A stretch of DNA of 64,000 nucleotides from Macrotis lagotis (Eukaryota; Chordata; Mammalia; Peramelemorphia; Peramelidae): contig NC_133661.1 of assembly GCF_037893015.1 (NCBI RefSeq), forward strand, positions 180,894,508 through 180,958,507, read 5' to 3'. Each line of letters opens with the position of its first letter. The stretch's first letter is position 1. A program made the translations under genes and the position numbers. The notes below the pieces were generated by a model. It made no database searches. It was not told the origin of the DNA and was given only the letters and a program-made list of their open reading frames with translations. Positions 1 through 12,529 of the stretch are shown one piece after another.

Positions 1-543
1 AGATTCCAACCTGGATCTGAGTATGGGCAAAACAACAGAGTCCTGCTTCAGGGAAAGCAAAGAGACCTCCACGATCTCCCCTGACTCCCCCTAACAACAA
101 TGAACTGAGAGTTCTGGAAGCAGCTGCCAGGTGGCTCCCCACACCTGCTCCTGGTCTCCTGGGGTCAGGTCTATTCTGAGGCCTGCATTAGCCTGGGCTC
201 ACTCTTACTGTGGTGTAGCAGAGTTTTCCTGCTTACCTTCTCAATTGTTCTTTGCAATCCCTGGGCTGAGAAGTTTGGAAATCACCACCACTACAAGTGA
301 CCCAGGCACCTTGAGGTCTATTTCTAGATGACAGAAGCCAGTTTGCTCCAGTGTGACCTGCCTGCACTGTAGGCCTTTTCTATGGATCTTCCAAGTTGTC
401 TTGGCTGGAAAATTGTTTCACTCAGTTTTTTGTGGGTTCTGACATTTTAGAACTTGGTTAGAGTCATTATTTAAAGGTATTTGGAGTAGTCTGGGGGAGA
501 GCTTGTGGGAGTTCCAGCTTTTACTCCACCATCTTGCCTCTGC
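1..543 (-). mobile_element. L1 LINE, 5' UTR part of a copy running off the left edge
   Basis: The segment matches, in the same order, the reverse-strand 5' UTR of the second L1 copy at about 5300-5800: both carry a stretch like CTGGAAAATTG..CACT, a TTCTG.CA....AGAA block and end in CTCCACCATCTT. The 5' end of this copy is near 543 and its body lies off the window to the left. To its right the sequence is the C-terminal part of another L1's ORF2, so this copy appears to have inserted into that older L1 in the same orientation. No open reading frame of note. Confidence 0.65.
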
Positions 544-2084
544 TTTGTGACTTGTATTCTTTTAAATTTGACTCAGTTCTCTGTATATTTTAGAAATGAG
601 TCCTTTACCAGAAACACTGGCTACAAAAATTATTTCACAGCTTTCTGTGTTCCTTCTAATCTTGTTTGCAATTGTTCGAGTAAAACCTTTTTAATTAAAT
701 CAAAATTATCCATTTTGTATTTATAATATTTTTTACCTCATTTGGTCAAACTCATCTTTCTAACAGCTATTCTCTTACTTGGGTCATGTACCTATTTTTA
801 TCTTCTCTTGGTATAAGGTGTGAGATATTATTGGTCTATGCCTAGTTTCTGCCATACTATTTTCTAGTTACTTTTATCAAATAGTGAGTTCTTATTCCAG
901 AAACTGGAGTCTTTGAGTTTATCAAGCAGTAGATTACTATAGTCATTTTCTATTATTTCTTTTGTACCTAATCTATCCATCTAATCTACTTCTCAATTTT
1001 TTAATCAGTACTAGTTTGGATAATTACTGCTTTATAATATAGTTTTAGATCTGCTATTATCTAGGCCACCTTTCTTAGTAATTTTTATTTCCTTGTTATC
1101 CTTGATGTTTTGTTCCTTCAGACAAATTTTGTTACAATTTTTTCAAATTCTATAAAATAATTTTTTGGTAGTTTGGTATAGCACTGAATAAGTAGATTAA
1201 TTTAGGTAGAATTGTCATTTTTATTATTAGCTTGGCCTATCCATGAGCAATTGTCATTTTTCTGATGGTTTAGATCTATGTGAAGTGTTTTGCAATTGTG
1301 TTCATATAGTTCTTGAGTTTGTCTTGGCAGGTAGACAATCCCCCAAATATTTTTTGTTGTCTATAGTTACTTTGAGTTGAATTTCTTTTTCTATCTCTTG
1401 CTGCTGGGCTTTGTTAGTAATATATATAGAAATGCTAATGATTTATGTGGATTTATTTCCTATTCTGCAACTTTGCTAAAGTTAATTGTTTCAAGTAGTT
1501 TTTTAGTTGATTTTCTAGGATTCTCTAAGTATACCATCATATCACTTACAAAGAATGAGTTTTGTTTCCTCATTACCTGCTCTAATGCCTTCAATTTCTT
1601 TTTCTTTGCTTATTGCTAAAGCTAACATTTCTAATACAATAATGAATAATAGTGGTAATACCAAGTATCCTTTTTTACCCCTGATCTTATTGGGAAGGCT
1701 TATCTTGTCTCCATTATATATAATACTTTTTTTAAAGGAAGAATGAATTCATTCTTATGTTTTCAAGTGTTTTTAATAGACATGGTGTATTTTGTCAAAA
1801 ACTTTTTCAGCATCCATTTTAATCATAAGATTTCTCTTAGCTTTTTAAATTGATTTTCCTAATATTAAACCAGCCTTGCATTCCTAGTATAAATCCCATC
1901 TGGTCATAATGTATGATAGTGGTGATGAAAAGCAGTAATCTCTTTGTTATTTTAAATTTTTGCTTCAATATTCATTAGGAAAATTGGTCTGTAATTTTCT
2001 TTCTCAATTTTAGTTCTTGTTGGTTTAGGTATCAGCACCACATTTGTGTCATAAAAGGAATTTGGTAGGATTCCTTGTTTGCCT

Positions 2085-2230
2085 CTTTTTCCAAATCATT
2101 TACATTATATCAGAATTTTTCTTTAAATGTTTGGGAGAATTCTTTATTTTTTTTTAGGTTTTTGCCTCTTTTCCAAATAATTTACATTATATTAGAATTA
2201 ATTTTTCTTTAAATGTTTGGGAGAATTCTT
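2085..2230. repeat. Local direct duplication of about 75 bp inside the L1
   Basis: The L1 stretch running from GCCTCTTTTTCC through ATTTACATTATAT to GTTTGGGAGAATTC occurs at about 2083-2140 and again at about 2165-2230, with a few differences. Each ends in a T-run followed by AGGTTTTTGC. A third, partial piece (GAGAATTCTTTAAATG) follows the SINE and is explained by that SINE's target-site duplication. Confidence 0.7.
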
Positions 2231-2385
2231 TTTTTTTTTTTTTTTAGGTTTTTGCAAAGCAATGGGTTTAAGTGGCTTGCCCAGGGCCACACAGCTAGGT
2301 AATTAAGTGTCTGCAGCTGGATTTAAACTCAGATACTCCTGACTCCAGGGCCGGTTCTCTAACCACTGCACCACCTAGCCACCCT
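2231..2385 (-). mobile_element. tRNA-derived SINE (WSINE1-like), inserted in L1
   Basis: The minus strand reads from the GGTGGCTAGGTGGTGCAGTG head to the GCAAAAACCTAAAAA tail. It is flanked by copies of GGGAGAATTCTTT as a target-site duplication. The insertion is younger than the L1 that holds it. Confidence 0.85.
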
Positions 2386-5300
2386 GGGGAGAATTCTTTA
2401 AATGTTTGGGAGAGTTCAATTGTAGATTCTTCTGGCCCTGAAGATTTTTTTTTTTAGGGAATTCGTTGCCAACTCGTTCAATATTTTTTTCTAAAACAGG
2501 TTAAGTACTTTATTTTCTCTTCTGTTAAACTAGACAGTTTGTATTTTTTTTTATAAATACCCATCTATTTCACTTAGATTATCATATTTATTGGCATACA
2601 GTTGGACAAAATAACTTCAAATCCTTATTTTAATTTTCTCTTCATTAGTAAGTTCACACTTTCATGTTTGATACTGTTAATTTGATTTTCTCCTCTTTTT
2701 TAAAATTAACCAAAGGTTTACCTATTTTGTTAGTTTTTTTCACAAAACCAATTTTTAATTTTATTAATTCAATAGTTTTCTTACTTTTGATTTCATTGAT
2801 TTTTCAGAATTTCTAATTTGGTATTTAATTTGTTTTTTTTCTAGCTTTTTTGGTTTCATTTCCAATTCATTCATCTCTATATTTTATTCAAGCAAGCTTT
2901 TAGAGATATAAAATTTCCTCCTAAGAATTGCTTTGGCTGCATCCCATAAGTTTAGATTATAATGTTTTATTACTGTCATTATCTTAGATGAAAATGTTTT
3001 ATGATTTATTGTTTGACCCACTCATTCTTTAAAATTATTTAATTTCCAATTAATTTTTAATTCCTCTTTTTATGGACATTTTTATACTAACTTTTATTGC
3101 ATCATGACCTGAAATGGATGAAATTAATATTTCTGCCTTTTGTATTTGACTATGACTAATACATTAGTCAGTTTTTGTGTAGGTATCATATACCACTGAG
3201 AAAAAAAAGATATATTTCTTTCTATCCTCTTTCAATTTTTTCCAGAGGTAGATCATATCTAACTTTTTTAAAATACTCTTCATTTTCTTAGCTTCTTTTT
3301 ACTTTGTGGTTAGATTTATCTAATTCTGAGAGAAGATGATTGAGGTCCCCCACAGTATAGTTTTGTTGTCTATATCTTCATATGACTCACTTAACTTCTC
3401 TAAGCATTTAAATGTTATTCTACTTGAAGCTTATATGTTTAGTACTGATATTATTTGTCTATGGTACCTTTTGGCAAGTACTTAATTTTACTTTATTTAA
3501 TTTTTGCTTTTGTTTGTGTGGGATTGGGATTGCTAACCTTGCTTTTTTTCCCCTCTGCTGAACTATAATATATTCTGCTCTAGCCTCTTATATTGACTAT
3601 CTCCTTGATTCAAATGTGCTTCTTGTAGACTATATATTATAGGATTCTGGTTTTTAATCCACTCTGTTCTTTTCTTCCATTTTATGTGAGAGTTCATCTG
3701 ATTAACATTCACTCTGCATTTCCCTCCATCCTATTTTTCTCCCATTTTTACTTTTCTCTGTCTCCTTTCACCCTATCCCTCCTAACAGTGTTTTTGCTTC
3801 TGAACCACACCTCCCTCAATTCATCCCTCTATCAGCCCCCTTCCCTTTTCTTTCTTCTATTTCTGTCCTCCCTTCTATCAGCCCCTCCTTCCCTTTTCTT
3901 TCCCTTTCCTCCCCTAATTTTCTATAGAATAAGATAAATTTCTAAACCCAACTGAATGTATATTATTCCTTCTTTGATCCAAATTCAGTGAGATCAAGAT
4001 TTAAGCAATTCTGCCCCACTCTCTTCTATCCCTCTCCTGTAATAAGTATTTTGTACTTATTCATATGATGTAATTTACCCTACTCTAACTCCCTCTTTCC
4101 TCTTTTTCCAATAATCTTTGTCTTTTTTTAAATATCAATAAAAAATCAGCTTATGTCCATACCCTCTAAGTATACCCCTAATGGAGATAAGATTTCTACA
4201 GAGTAACAAGTATCATCTTCCCATGTGGGGATGATAATCTTATTGAATAATATTTTTTTCTATTTACCTTTTTATGCACCTCTTGAATCATGTATTTGAA
4301 GATCAAATTTTCTGCTAAGCTCTGTTCTTTTCAACAGGAAAGTCACCTACTTCGTTGAATATCCACCTTTGAAAGAATATGCTCAGTTTTGGTGGGTAGT
4401 TAATTCTTGATTGTAATACAAGCTCTTTTGTCCTCCAGAATATCATATTCCAGACCCTCTGATCCTTTAATGTTAAAGTTGCATATTCCTTTACTTTGGA
4501 TCCTTGGTATTTGAATTGTTTTTGCTGTCCACAATATTTTCTCCTTGCCCTGAAAATTCTAAAAAATGACTACAATATTCTTGGAATTTTCATTTTGGGA
4601 TGTCTTTCAGGATGTGGTTGGTGAATTCTTTCAGTGACTATTTTGCTCTCTCATTATAGGATATCAGGGTAGTTTTCCTTGCTAATTTCTTTAAGGATGT
4701 TGTCCAGACATTATTTTAATCATGGTTTTTCAGGTAGTTCAATAATTCTTAAAACTATTTCTTCTGTATCTACTTTCTGGGTCAATTGTTTTTCCATGAG
4801 TTATTTTACATTTTCTTCTATTCTTTCATTTTTTACATTTTGCTTGACCAATTCTTGATGTCTCCAAAATCATTAGTTTCCACTTGCCCAATTCTAATAT
4901 TTTCTTTGGTTAGCTTTAGTATTTTCTCTATTTGTTCAATTTTATTTTTTAAATGGTTGTTCTCTTCAGTCAATTTTTGTATTTTCTTTTCCAGGCTGTT
5001 GATTGGTTCTAGCTTACCTCTCCTTTTCCCAATTTTTCTCCTTGATTTTTAAAATCTTATTTGAGTTCTTCTAGGAGGACTTTTTGGACTTGAGACCAAA
5101 TTCAGTTTCCTGTCTGGGGCTTCACATGTAGGCCTTTTTTCCATTGCTGTCTTCTGAGATGGTGTTTTGATCTTCCTTGTTGCCATGATAATTTTCTTTG
5201 CTTGGGGCTTTTTTGTTTTTCTTAGTCATTTTTTAGCCTAGTTCATATTCTTTTTTTTTTTTTTTTTTTTTTAGTTCATGTTCTTAAAGTTGTTCTCTGC

Positions 5301-5800
5301 TCCCAGGGAAACAGGGGGCACTGACCCAAGCTTCTAGGAGGTGAGGGGGAGGAGCCAGAAGCCTTCTTACTGACTTTCCACACTGGGGCCTTAGGTGCTA
5401 GAGCCTTGCCCACTGCACTGGAATTGCCCAGACTAGTCGAGGTGACTGTGTGGGGTTCTGGGGCTCACGCTATGTCTTCTCTGCTGGGTCTGGAGCCCTC
5501 GCACCTGGACTTCTGAACCAGGATCACCTGGGAGCCTCAGCTGCTGATGATGATAAGGCTTAAGAGGCTTTAGGCAAGCTTCCTCACACCTCACCTGCAC
5601 TGGACTCTATTCCCCCTTCACCTGAGACAGATCTTTTCTGAAGTCCTTCCAAGATATCTTAAACTGGAAAATTGCTCCACTGTGACTTTTTCTGAGTTCT
5701 GCCACTCCAGAATCCATTTAGAGGCTTGATTTAACTTTGTTTCAAGCTGGAAAGAGCTCAGGGAAATTCTTGGCTTCTCTCCACCATCTTCTGAATTGCA

Positions 5801-6450
5801 CTTTTAAGGAGATTATGGACATAGTTTTAAATTATTTTTAATCTGTTATTCTAGTAAGCTCTTCTTCCAGTGCTTTTTATGCTAATGTTGCTTTAAGATT
5901 ATTTTAAGAGCAACACACCTTTTTTAACCAGCCTGAACTGGTTTCCCTTTAACTAAGTCAGAATACTATTCCTATAAGCATTATTGGTTTGACTTCCATG
6001 ACATCTGAAGCAGAAAAGCCCCATTCTATAGAAAGCTGGTATTGAAAAGTGTCAGCAAAATTCCTATTGACCTGCAGGAACGCCTTTCTGAACATGGTTG
6101 TCCAGTAACAATAGAGTAGTCATGGGTATGCTGGCACCAGCTTGATCCTGCTATCAAGAATCAATTGTTAAATTTTCAGTGTGAGAATTTGCACCTCAGA
6201 AATTAGCAATGTACAAATTGAATTCTATTTATTATTTTGTCAATTATCCAGATTTAGGTGATGGAAAAAAGTTAATAATGCAGATGTGCACATTTTAGAG
6301 AGGTGGTTCTTAATACTATTGGTATTAACTATATCATCTTGAATATCTGTTTTAAACATAGAAATTGCATCTTTTCATCTTTTGTTGTATTAGTAAAAAA
6401 AATTTTCCTCATTTAATGATCCATAAGTGTTTTATTGTATTCTAGACCCT
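5801..6450. other. Intergenic, no gene or known repeat recognised
   Basis: AT-rich sequence to the right of the L1 5' end. I see no exon, long ORF or familiar repeat. Confidence 0.5.
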
Positions 6451-6692
6451 TTGTTGTTGTTATTCAGTCATTTTTCAGTTTTGTACAATTCTTCATGAAT
6501 TTGGGGGTTTTCTTGGCAGACACTAGAGTGGTTTGTCATTTCCTTCACCCACTTATTTTAGAGATGAAGAACTAAGGAAAACAGTTTAGTTGACTTGCCC
6601 AGTTAAATGAGAGAGGCCAGATTTGAATTCATGAATATGGATCTTCTTGACTCCAGGTTCAACATTCTATCCACTACACCACCTAGCTGCCC
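6451..6692 (-). mobile_element. SINE with RTE-type tail
   Basis: The plus strand starts with TTGTTGTTGTTATTCAGTCA, the reverse of the ACTGAA..AACAACAA tail shared by BovB/RTE elements and their SINEs. It ends with the reversed tRNA-like head CACCACCTAGCTGCCC. Moderately diverged. Confidence 0.8.
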
Positions 6693-6708
6693 ATTTCTAA
6701 AGCCTTAA

Positions 6709-6882
6709 TTGTTGTTCAGTCATCTTCATTTGTGTCCAACTCTTCAGACCCATTATGGGGTTTCCTTGGCAAAGATACTGGAGCAGTTTTCCATTTCCTT
6801 TTTCAGTTCATTTTGGAGATGAGGCAAACAGGATTAAGTGACTTGCCCGAAATCACACAGCTAGTACATGTCTGAGACCTAA
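6709..6882 (-). mobile_element. SINE with RTE-type tail, 5' truncated
   Basis: It begins with TTGTTGTTCAGTC, then CCAACTCTTCAGACCC and GGGGTTTCCTTGGCAAAG, the reversed 3' tail of the same SINE family as 6451-6692. It ends inside the body, at ACACAGCTAGTACATGTCTGAG. It lies head to tail with its neighbour. Confidence 0.8.
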
Positions 6883-7108
6883 CCCCTGGCCTGAAACATT
6901 GCCTGGCCTATGTTTCACCTATCCCAGAATAAAAGTGAGACTCGATCTGTAATTACCCCAATAGAGTTGAATAAAGAGACCCATGTGGATGCACAGGAGG
7001 CCTTGTATCAATCTAGATTTTTAAGATATGTACACAAGATGAAGGCAAAGGCAAATAAGCAAGGATTAATAAAAATGTATGGTATTGCCCTATAAGAATA
7101 GCATCAGA

Positions 7109-7254
7109 GGGGTGGCTAGGTGGTGCAGTGGATAGAGCACTGGCCCTGGGGTCAGGAGTACCTGAGTTCAAATCCGGCCTCAGAAACATAATAATTACCT
7201 GTGTGGCCTTGAGCAAAGCCACTTAACCCCACTGCCTTGCAAAAACTAAAAAAA
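7109..7254 (+). mobile_element. tRNA-derived SINE (WSINE1-like), complete
   Basis: Full head-to-tail copy with a clear 14-bp target-site duplication, AGAATAGCATCAGA, at 7095-7108 and again right after the A-rich tail. Confidence 0.92.
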
Positions 7255-7429
7255 GAATAGCATCAGAAACAAACTCAAAATGAGTTAAGATTGGTGAGGA
7301 ATGAAGAATAACAAAATGGGGTTTTAAGCTAAGTTAGGGAAAATAGGATCAAAGAAACAATAATCTCTTGCTCACAATGTTCAAAGAAATAATAAAGATG
7401 AAGAAAAGTAGAGCTACACTCTACTCAAG

Positions 7430-7620
7430 GTAGTGTGGTACCGTAGTGAATAGAATGCTGAACATGGGAGTCAAAAAAAAAAAACCAAACCAATTCAAAT
7501 TCTAATCCTTCCTCAGACTTACTGTATGACCCTATATGGGCCATGGGTAAAATGAGGGGATTGTACTAATGTCCTCTAAGGTCCTTTCATGCACTAAATA
7601 TATGAAATTGTTTTTGCTTC
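7430..7620 (+). repeat. MIR/CORE-SINE-like relic
   Basis: Degraded sequence with the MIR layout: a head near GAATAGAATGCTGAACATGG, a middle ACTTACTGTATGACC and a tail GGTAAAATGAGGGGATT..CTAAGGTCC. Family assignment is from general resemblance only. Confidence 0.5.
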
Positions 7621-8585
7621 TCTTCTATACCAATGTGAGGTCCAAAAATTCCTGATATATACAACAAAAAACTGAGTCAGTTCCCCAAGCCAATAACCAT
7701 TATTTAAAGGGACCTGACCCCTCTTTAATGAATAGGACTTCATATCTTCCTCATGATCTGAGATGTCCCCTCTCTCTAGGGCCATATTTTTATAATGCTT
7801 GATACCCAGATGATACAGAAGATGTAGAGTAAAATGAAGAGTCTCATTGGTTGATAGATCTTGACCTTGGTCCTTCAGGAAAATCTTCACTTAATGCTTA
7901 TGATAAATGACTGATAAGATTCCAAATATGGGCAAAGCTGATGGCCATTCACAAACCCCATGTTGGACAATAGAGAGCCAATAAGCAACACTGGTAAACA
8001 GGCCAGAAAATAGTTGTATTTATGCAAGGCAAGGAACATCTTGCTAGAAAAATAAGAGCTCAAAAACCCACTGGTCAAAATACCCATAGGTCAATTCCCT
8101 ACACATCGGGCAACAGAAAAAGACAAAAAATAAGCTGAGGGACTTTCCATGTCATTGAGTCATCTCAGCCATACTGAGCTTGGTAACTTACTTAAAAAGG
8201 TGGGGGTCCTCTAGTAAGCCTCCTGTGGGTCAAGAAAGAAAACTTTGTAAACAAGCAAGTCAATTTATAACTTGTGTTTGAAGTTTTATAGCCCAAGATC
8301 TATCTAACCTTATCTAATTATACCAACATATTATTTATATAAAATATGTTAGATATGAATTAATGAATGGACTGACTATAATCTAAATGTATATTAACAG
8401 ATGAGCACAGCACTTGTACAACACAAGTATAATCACTATCCCTTTGAAATCACACTGAATTGAATAGCACTGATTGGAACAAAATAGAGGTGTAATAAAC
8501 CATTTCTCATTTCTTTGTACTTGAAAGGATAGAATGCAAATTACTAATAAAGGAGTTGATACTTAAAATAAGTAAGCATAATAAG
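7621..8585. other. Intergenic, nothing recognised
   Basis: Short ORFs occur on the minus strand (7594-8087) but none resembles a known protein or has splice context. No clear repeat. Confidence 0.45.
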
Positions 8586-8589
8586 AGCA

Positions 8590-9025
8590 CCAAACTGTCC
8601 TTGATGAGTTCAAGTCAAGAAAACCCAATGAACTACATCCTTAGAAACTGAAAGAACAAACAGATGAGATTGCCGAGGTGCTCTCAATGAGCTTTGAAAG
8701 ATCATGGATAGGAAGAAAGGTACAATTTTAAATTGTTTCAATTTCCAAAAAAAAAAAAGTAAAGACAGTGGATTCTAAAAGCTATATATATATAGACTAA
8801 TGAGCTGAACTTTGATTCCAGATAAAACTCTACAATCTATTAGACATTTAGTGAATATCTAAAAATGAATGTGATTACATCATCTAAAGAGTCAAGATGA
8901 CTTCATCAAGAAGAGAATAACTTCATTTACTTTTTTTAGCAGAATTATTACTAGGGTAATAGAACAGGGTTCTATAAATATTGTTTACCTAGATTTTATC
9001 AAGTCTTTCATTATATACTCATTCT
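8590..9025 (+). mobile_element. CR1/L3 LINE fragment
   Basis: The text follows the L3/CR1 reverse-transcriptase segment: GAGATTGCCGAGGTGCT, then GAGTCAAGATGACTTCATCA followed by AGAAGAG, then a stretch equivalent to GGGTAATAGAACAGGG and TTTACCTAGATTTTATCAAG. These correspond to the LINE's SQHGF.. and ..VYLDFSKAFD blocks. Frames are broken. This is an ancient, inert copy. Confidence 0.7.
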
Positions 9026-9029
9026 GCTG

Positions 9030-9140
9030 ATAAGCTAAATGAGGCTCAGAGAGACTATGTGATTTGTCTAAGGTAATATGGATAGTAAATTGGTAGCCCT
9101 AGAACTCCAGAACCCAGGTCTTTTGAATCATGAGGTCCAA
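9030..9140 (+). repeat. MIR-like relic
   Basis: Contains GAGGCTCAGAGAGACTATG followed by a decayed ACTTGCCCAAGGTCACA-like block and CCAGAACCCAGGTCTTTTGA, the typical MIR body order. Confidence 0.55.
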
Positions 9141-9354
9141 CAGCTCATTAAATATTAAGAAATTGAGAAAATCTAATTGATTCTACTGATTCTGTTTTGT
9201 AATTTATTTTATTCTGTATCTCCCCAACATTTTGTATAACTGCCTAAGTCATATTTCTTGATCTTTGAATTAGGAAATCCAGTGATTTTGAAATTTAGTC
9301 TTCCTTTTTAAGGTAAGTTCGGCTTCCCTATAAATCATTTTAATTAAAAGAAAC

Positions 9355-9738
9355 CTGTTAACTCTACAAACACTAGCTGATCTAGTTCAATTAAGAGAAA
9401 ATCTTGCAGGTGGACCAAGTCAATCAGAATTTTCTAGCTACAAAAGGAAGGAGTGGTGGTTGTTTGCTAGCCCTGAATTCCAAAGTTCTGGCTAAACACA
9501 TTGTCCCCCCATGCCTGTGATGCTTTTGACTTTGTAACTAATTGTATTTTCTTCCTCATATATAATGCTACCTTCTATTTTTGGATGCTCCTCCTTTCGT
9601 CTATTAAAATTCTGTATCAGCTCTCTTTGGGGGTCTGAGCTTGCTGAGGATACTGAGACCCTATCAGCAAAACTGTACTTTGATAATAAATTTTGCTCAG
9701 CACTCTGCCTCAGTTTATCTTAATTTCTATTGCAACAA
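9355..9738 (+). mobile_element. Solo LTR-like fossil
   Basis: The segment has LTR architecture in order: a TATATAATGC box, a following promoter-proximal stretch, an AATAAA signal within GATAATAAATTTTGCTCAG, and an end near TTGCAACA. No internal viral region is adjacent, so it would be a solo LTR. The ends are approximate and no convincing flanking duplication was found. An old, inert relic; family unknown. Confidence 0.45.
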
Positions 9739-9739
9739 T

Positions 9740-11080
9740 GTAATCATGAAAAATTAATTACCCACTACTTGAACAAACCTAAAGTTGAGAACTTCTTTGC
9801 CGAACAGTCTTTTATCTGGGACTTGTATCTAAAGTCCATTGGAGTCTCTGGAAGTGCAACTCTAACCCTTAATCTGGAGCCGAAGACTGGCCTTGATCAT
9901 AATAAAACCGGAGCTCCAAACTTTCTAAAAGAGGACATCCCATAAAGCATGCTCAGAGTTCTCCTTCCTGGTTTTGACTACATGTGAGCTTTGAGGACTG
10001 CCTCCAGGAATATGATAACCTAATACTGGAAGGAATCGTCAGCTTGTTTTAACAAACCCTGAGAGGTAGCTTAATCCCTCCAGGCCCCATAACAGTAGCA
10101 GGAAGGATACTCTCTAGGTTAAAAGAACTTCCAATTTTTTGTAGGCATTGTCACATATAGCAAGTAGAACATTTTGTCTCTAGAATACCTAAGAGAGGAA
10201 ATGAGGGGATAGACTATGCTCTTTTCTCATATCCTGCCATCTCTCCCACATGAAGGATGAAATAAACTAGGCAAGTATGTACCTGGGCCATGGCAGCCTT
10301 TCCCATTTTGTGTTTTTTTACTGAGTAAATAACCAAGCATCAACCTCAAGGAGGGCATATCCAGGCTTGAAATCTCTTTGAAGGTTCAAGAGATCCAGAA
10401 AGAGTAGTGATTGATTGTAGCAGTGGCAGGAGCAGGCTAGTAACAGGTGAAGCTTCTGCATTAAAGAAGTCAGTCCCAATCAAGAACACTGACTACGCCT
10501 AGCAGTTTTATCAGCAAGTATGCAGCAAGTGCTGCTTGGACAGTGCAGAGAGAAGGTAAAATGTAAAATGCCTAATTAGCATTACTGCAAACTGTTTTCT
10601 GTTCTTATGAGGTCTAAGAATCACCCTCCTATCATATTGTAACAATAATTACTGAATCCTGTTTTAAGTTTATTTTGGTCAAATGAGAGCTTGTGAAGTT
10701 TTCTGGTTTTGTTTTTGTTTTAGATTTTTCTATGTTTTGTGTGTTGAAATAAATTACCTGTCGCAGAACTATTTCATATTGTACATTATGTACTTTATGA
10801 CTCACCCTTTTGGGGGAAACCCTAGTCATAACTAAAATCATCATAGAAACATCATGGTAGGAGATCTAATAATCTAAAGAGTATGAACCTAGCCTTGTCT
10901 CATTAGAAACCCAAACTCCTAGGACTGAACCCAGTCCAGACCATAAGCCTGCATCCAGAAAAGGCAATGGAAATAGTAGTCCAACCCTTGTCATCCCATC
11001 AATGGTTCTTTAAATCTTAATAAGTACAAAAATCTCTCTCTAGCACTCTTCTTCCCAGATATAACACCTGAATTTCTAAT
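9740..11080. other. Intergenic, nothing recognised
   Basis: No exon-like ORF, RNA gene or familiar repeat was seen on either strand. Confidence 0.45.
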
Positions 11081-11081
11081 T

Positions 11082-11084
<3 letters not shown>

Positions 11085-11153
<69 letters not shown>

Positions 11154-11160
11154 AGAGGAG
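11085..11160. repeat. (GA)n microsatellite
   Basis: About 30 uninterrupted GA units followed by imperfect GAGGAG repeats. Likely length-polymorphic. Confidence 0.97.
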
Positions 11161-12525
11161 GAGGACTTTGCCTGGAAGGGCTGGGGTAGAACAGTCAGTC
11201 CCAACACTGTGATAGAAGTTCCTCAGTCCCTCAAAAGTACCCCCAACAGTTGACTCTTCCTTGGAAGTATATGTTCATCTGAAGATTTATTGTATGTGAA
11301 CAATCCTGCCCCCCATACCTAGAGTTCAAGGGCCCATAGGATGCAGACAACAGAAGTCCATGTGCCCACATCTCCCGAGAAGAAATGCTCTAGTGATAGT
11401 GGTATGCTCTGTGTCTACTCTCAGAACCACTGACCTCTGAAAGAATACAAAATCTGAGGAAAAAGTCAGGTCAGAAATTCAGTTCAAGGGATATGCCAGG
11501 CCCTGGGAATAGGGACAAAGATGAATATTTTAGAATCTGAAGGTGGAGCTGGTGACATATTCAACTCTTCCAGAGCCTGAGCTTCTGGGCACAAAAGGAC
11601 CCAAAGTCCTTGCTTTGGGTATTTGAAAAGAAAATTTTCCAGACTGAGATGGAACTCCTTAGGATTTCAATGTCAGCTCTTCCCTGACAGAAGACTGGAT
11701 TTCATATATAAATTCATGGTCTATTGATGATTCATGTCTTTACTGTCCAGGAAATAGAAAAATGGATGGGACAATCCTTCCCCCTGGATGAACCCTAAGC
11801 ACAGGAACAAGTGATGTTGCTGCTGGAGAAAGAGTTAAGTGAACCAAATAGGAACCAGACTTTGGGGATAGGAACATGGAGTTTGGGTGTGGTTAGCTGG
11901 GGAGGGTGGTAGCCATGATACTCGAGGCAGGAAAATGAGGTAAAGGTGCTATTGCTCAAGAAGTACTAGGAGTCCAGAGAAGAGCAGGGAAAGAGAATGT
12001 TACAGGATCTAACTTCTAGACCTGCTATTTTTATTGGCACAGAGCCAAGGAGATGGGGTAAAGACAGCAGAACAAATAGTTTATAAATTGTATCATATGT
12101 GCTATGGAAGGGAGGCAAGAGAAGCACAAAATAATCCTATTAATGATGTAATTGCAACGGGTAGGGGGGGAAATCTGTCAGACCCTAGTTGTCTCAAGAG
12201 TATGTAGCACCCATATAACAGAGAAGGAGGGGAAAGGAGTGGTGGCATGAGGCAGTCAAGTCATGTAGCAATTGGACAGGCAGAGAGATTCACACAGCAT
12301 GCCATGTCTATGTGGTGGAGCAAAGCCCCATTTAACCTGAGCTAGTTAAATTTTTGTTAGGCCCTTATGAGCTCAGACAAGAGTTCATTAGTCATGACTG
12401 AGCTCAGACCATAAAGGAATTCAACATCTATTAAGCATATACTCTATGCAAATTTTTGAATATATAAAAATATATTGCTATAAAGAAATATGCTTGTACT
12501 AGGGTACATGTAGTTGAGGCAGCTA
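11161..12525. other. Intergenic, nothing recognised
   Basis: Purine-rich unique-looking sequence with no supported gene. Confidence 0.45.
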
Positions 12526-12529
12526 ATCA

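Larger units (their letters stand above)
544..5800 (-). mobile_element. L1 LINE, nearly full length, decayed
   Basis: Read on the minus strand this is a standard L1: a 5' UTR (about 5230-5800), an ORF1 region (about 4250-5220) and a long ORF2 region with endonuclease and reverse transcriptase parts (about 544-4200). The plus strand shows the familiar antisense L1 text, such as ATAAATCCCATCTGGTCATAAT near 1890 and the AGTCCTTTACC block near 600. Reading frames are broken throughout, with no minus-strand ORF over 60 codons, so it cannot move itself. The ORF2 C-terminus and 3' UTR are missing at the left end because a second L1 sits there. A younger SINE (2231-2385) interrupts it. Confidence 0.85.

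Noticed and set aside
7109-7254. tRNA gene
   Set aside because: The tRNA-like head with GTTCAAATCC belongs to SINEs. None of the copies has a full cloverleaf.
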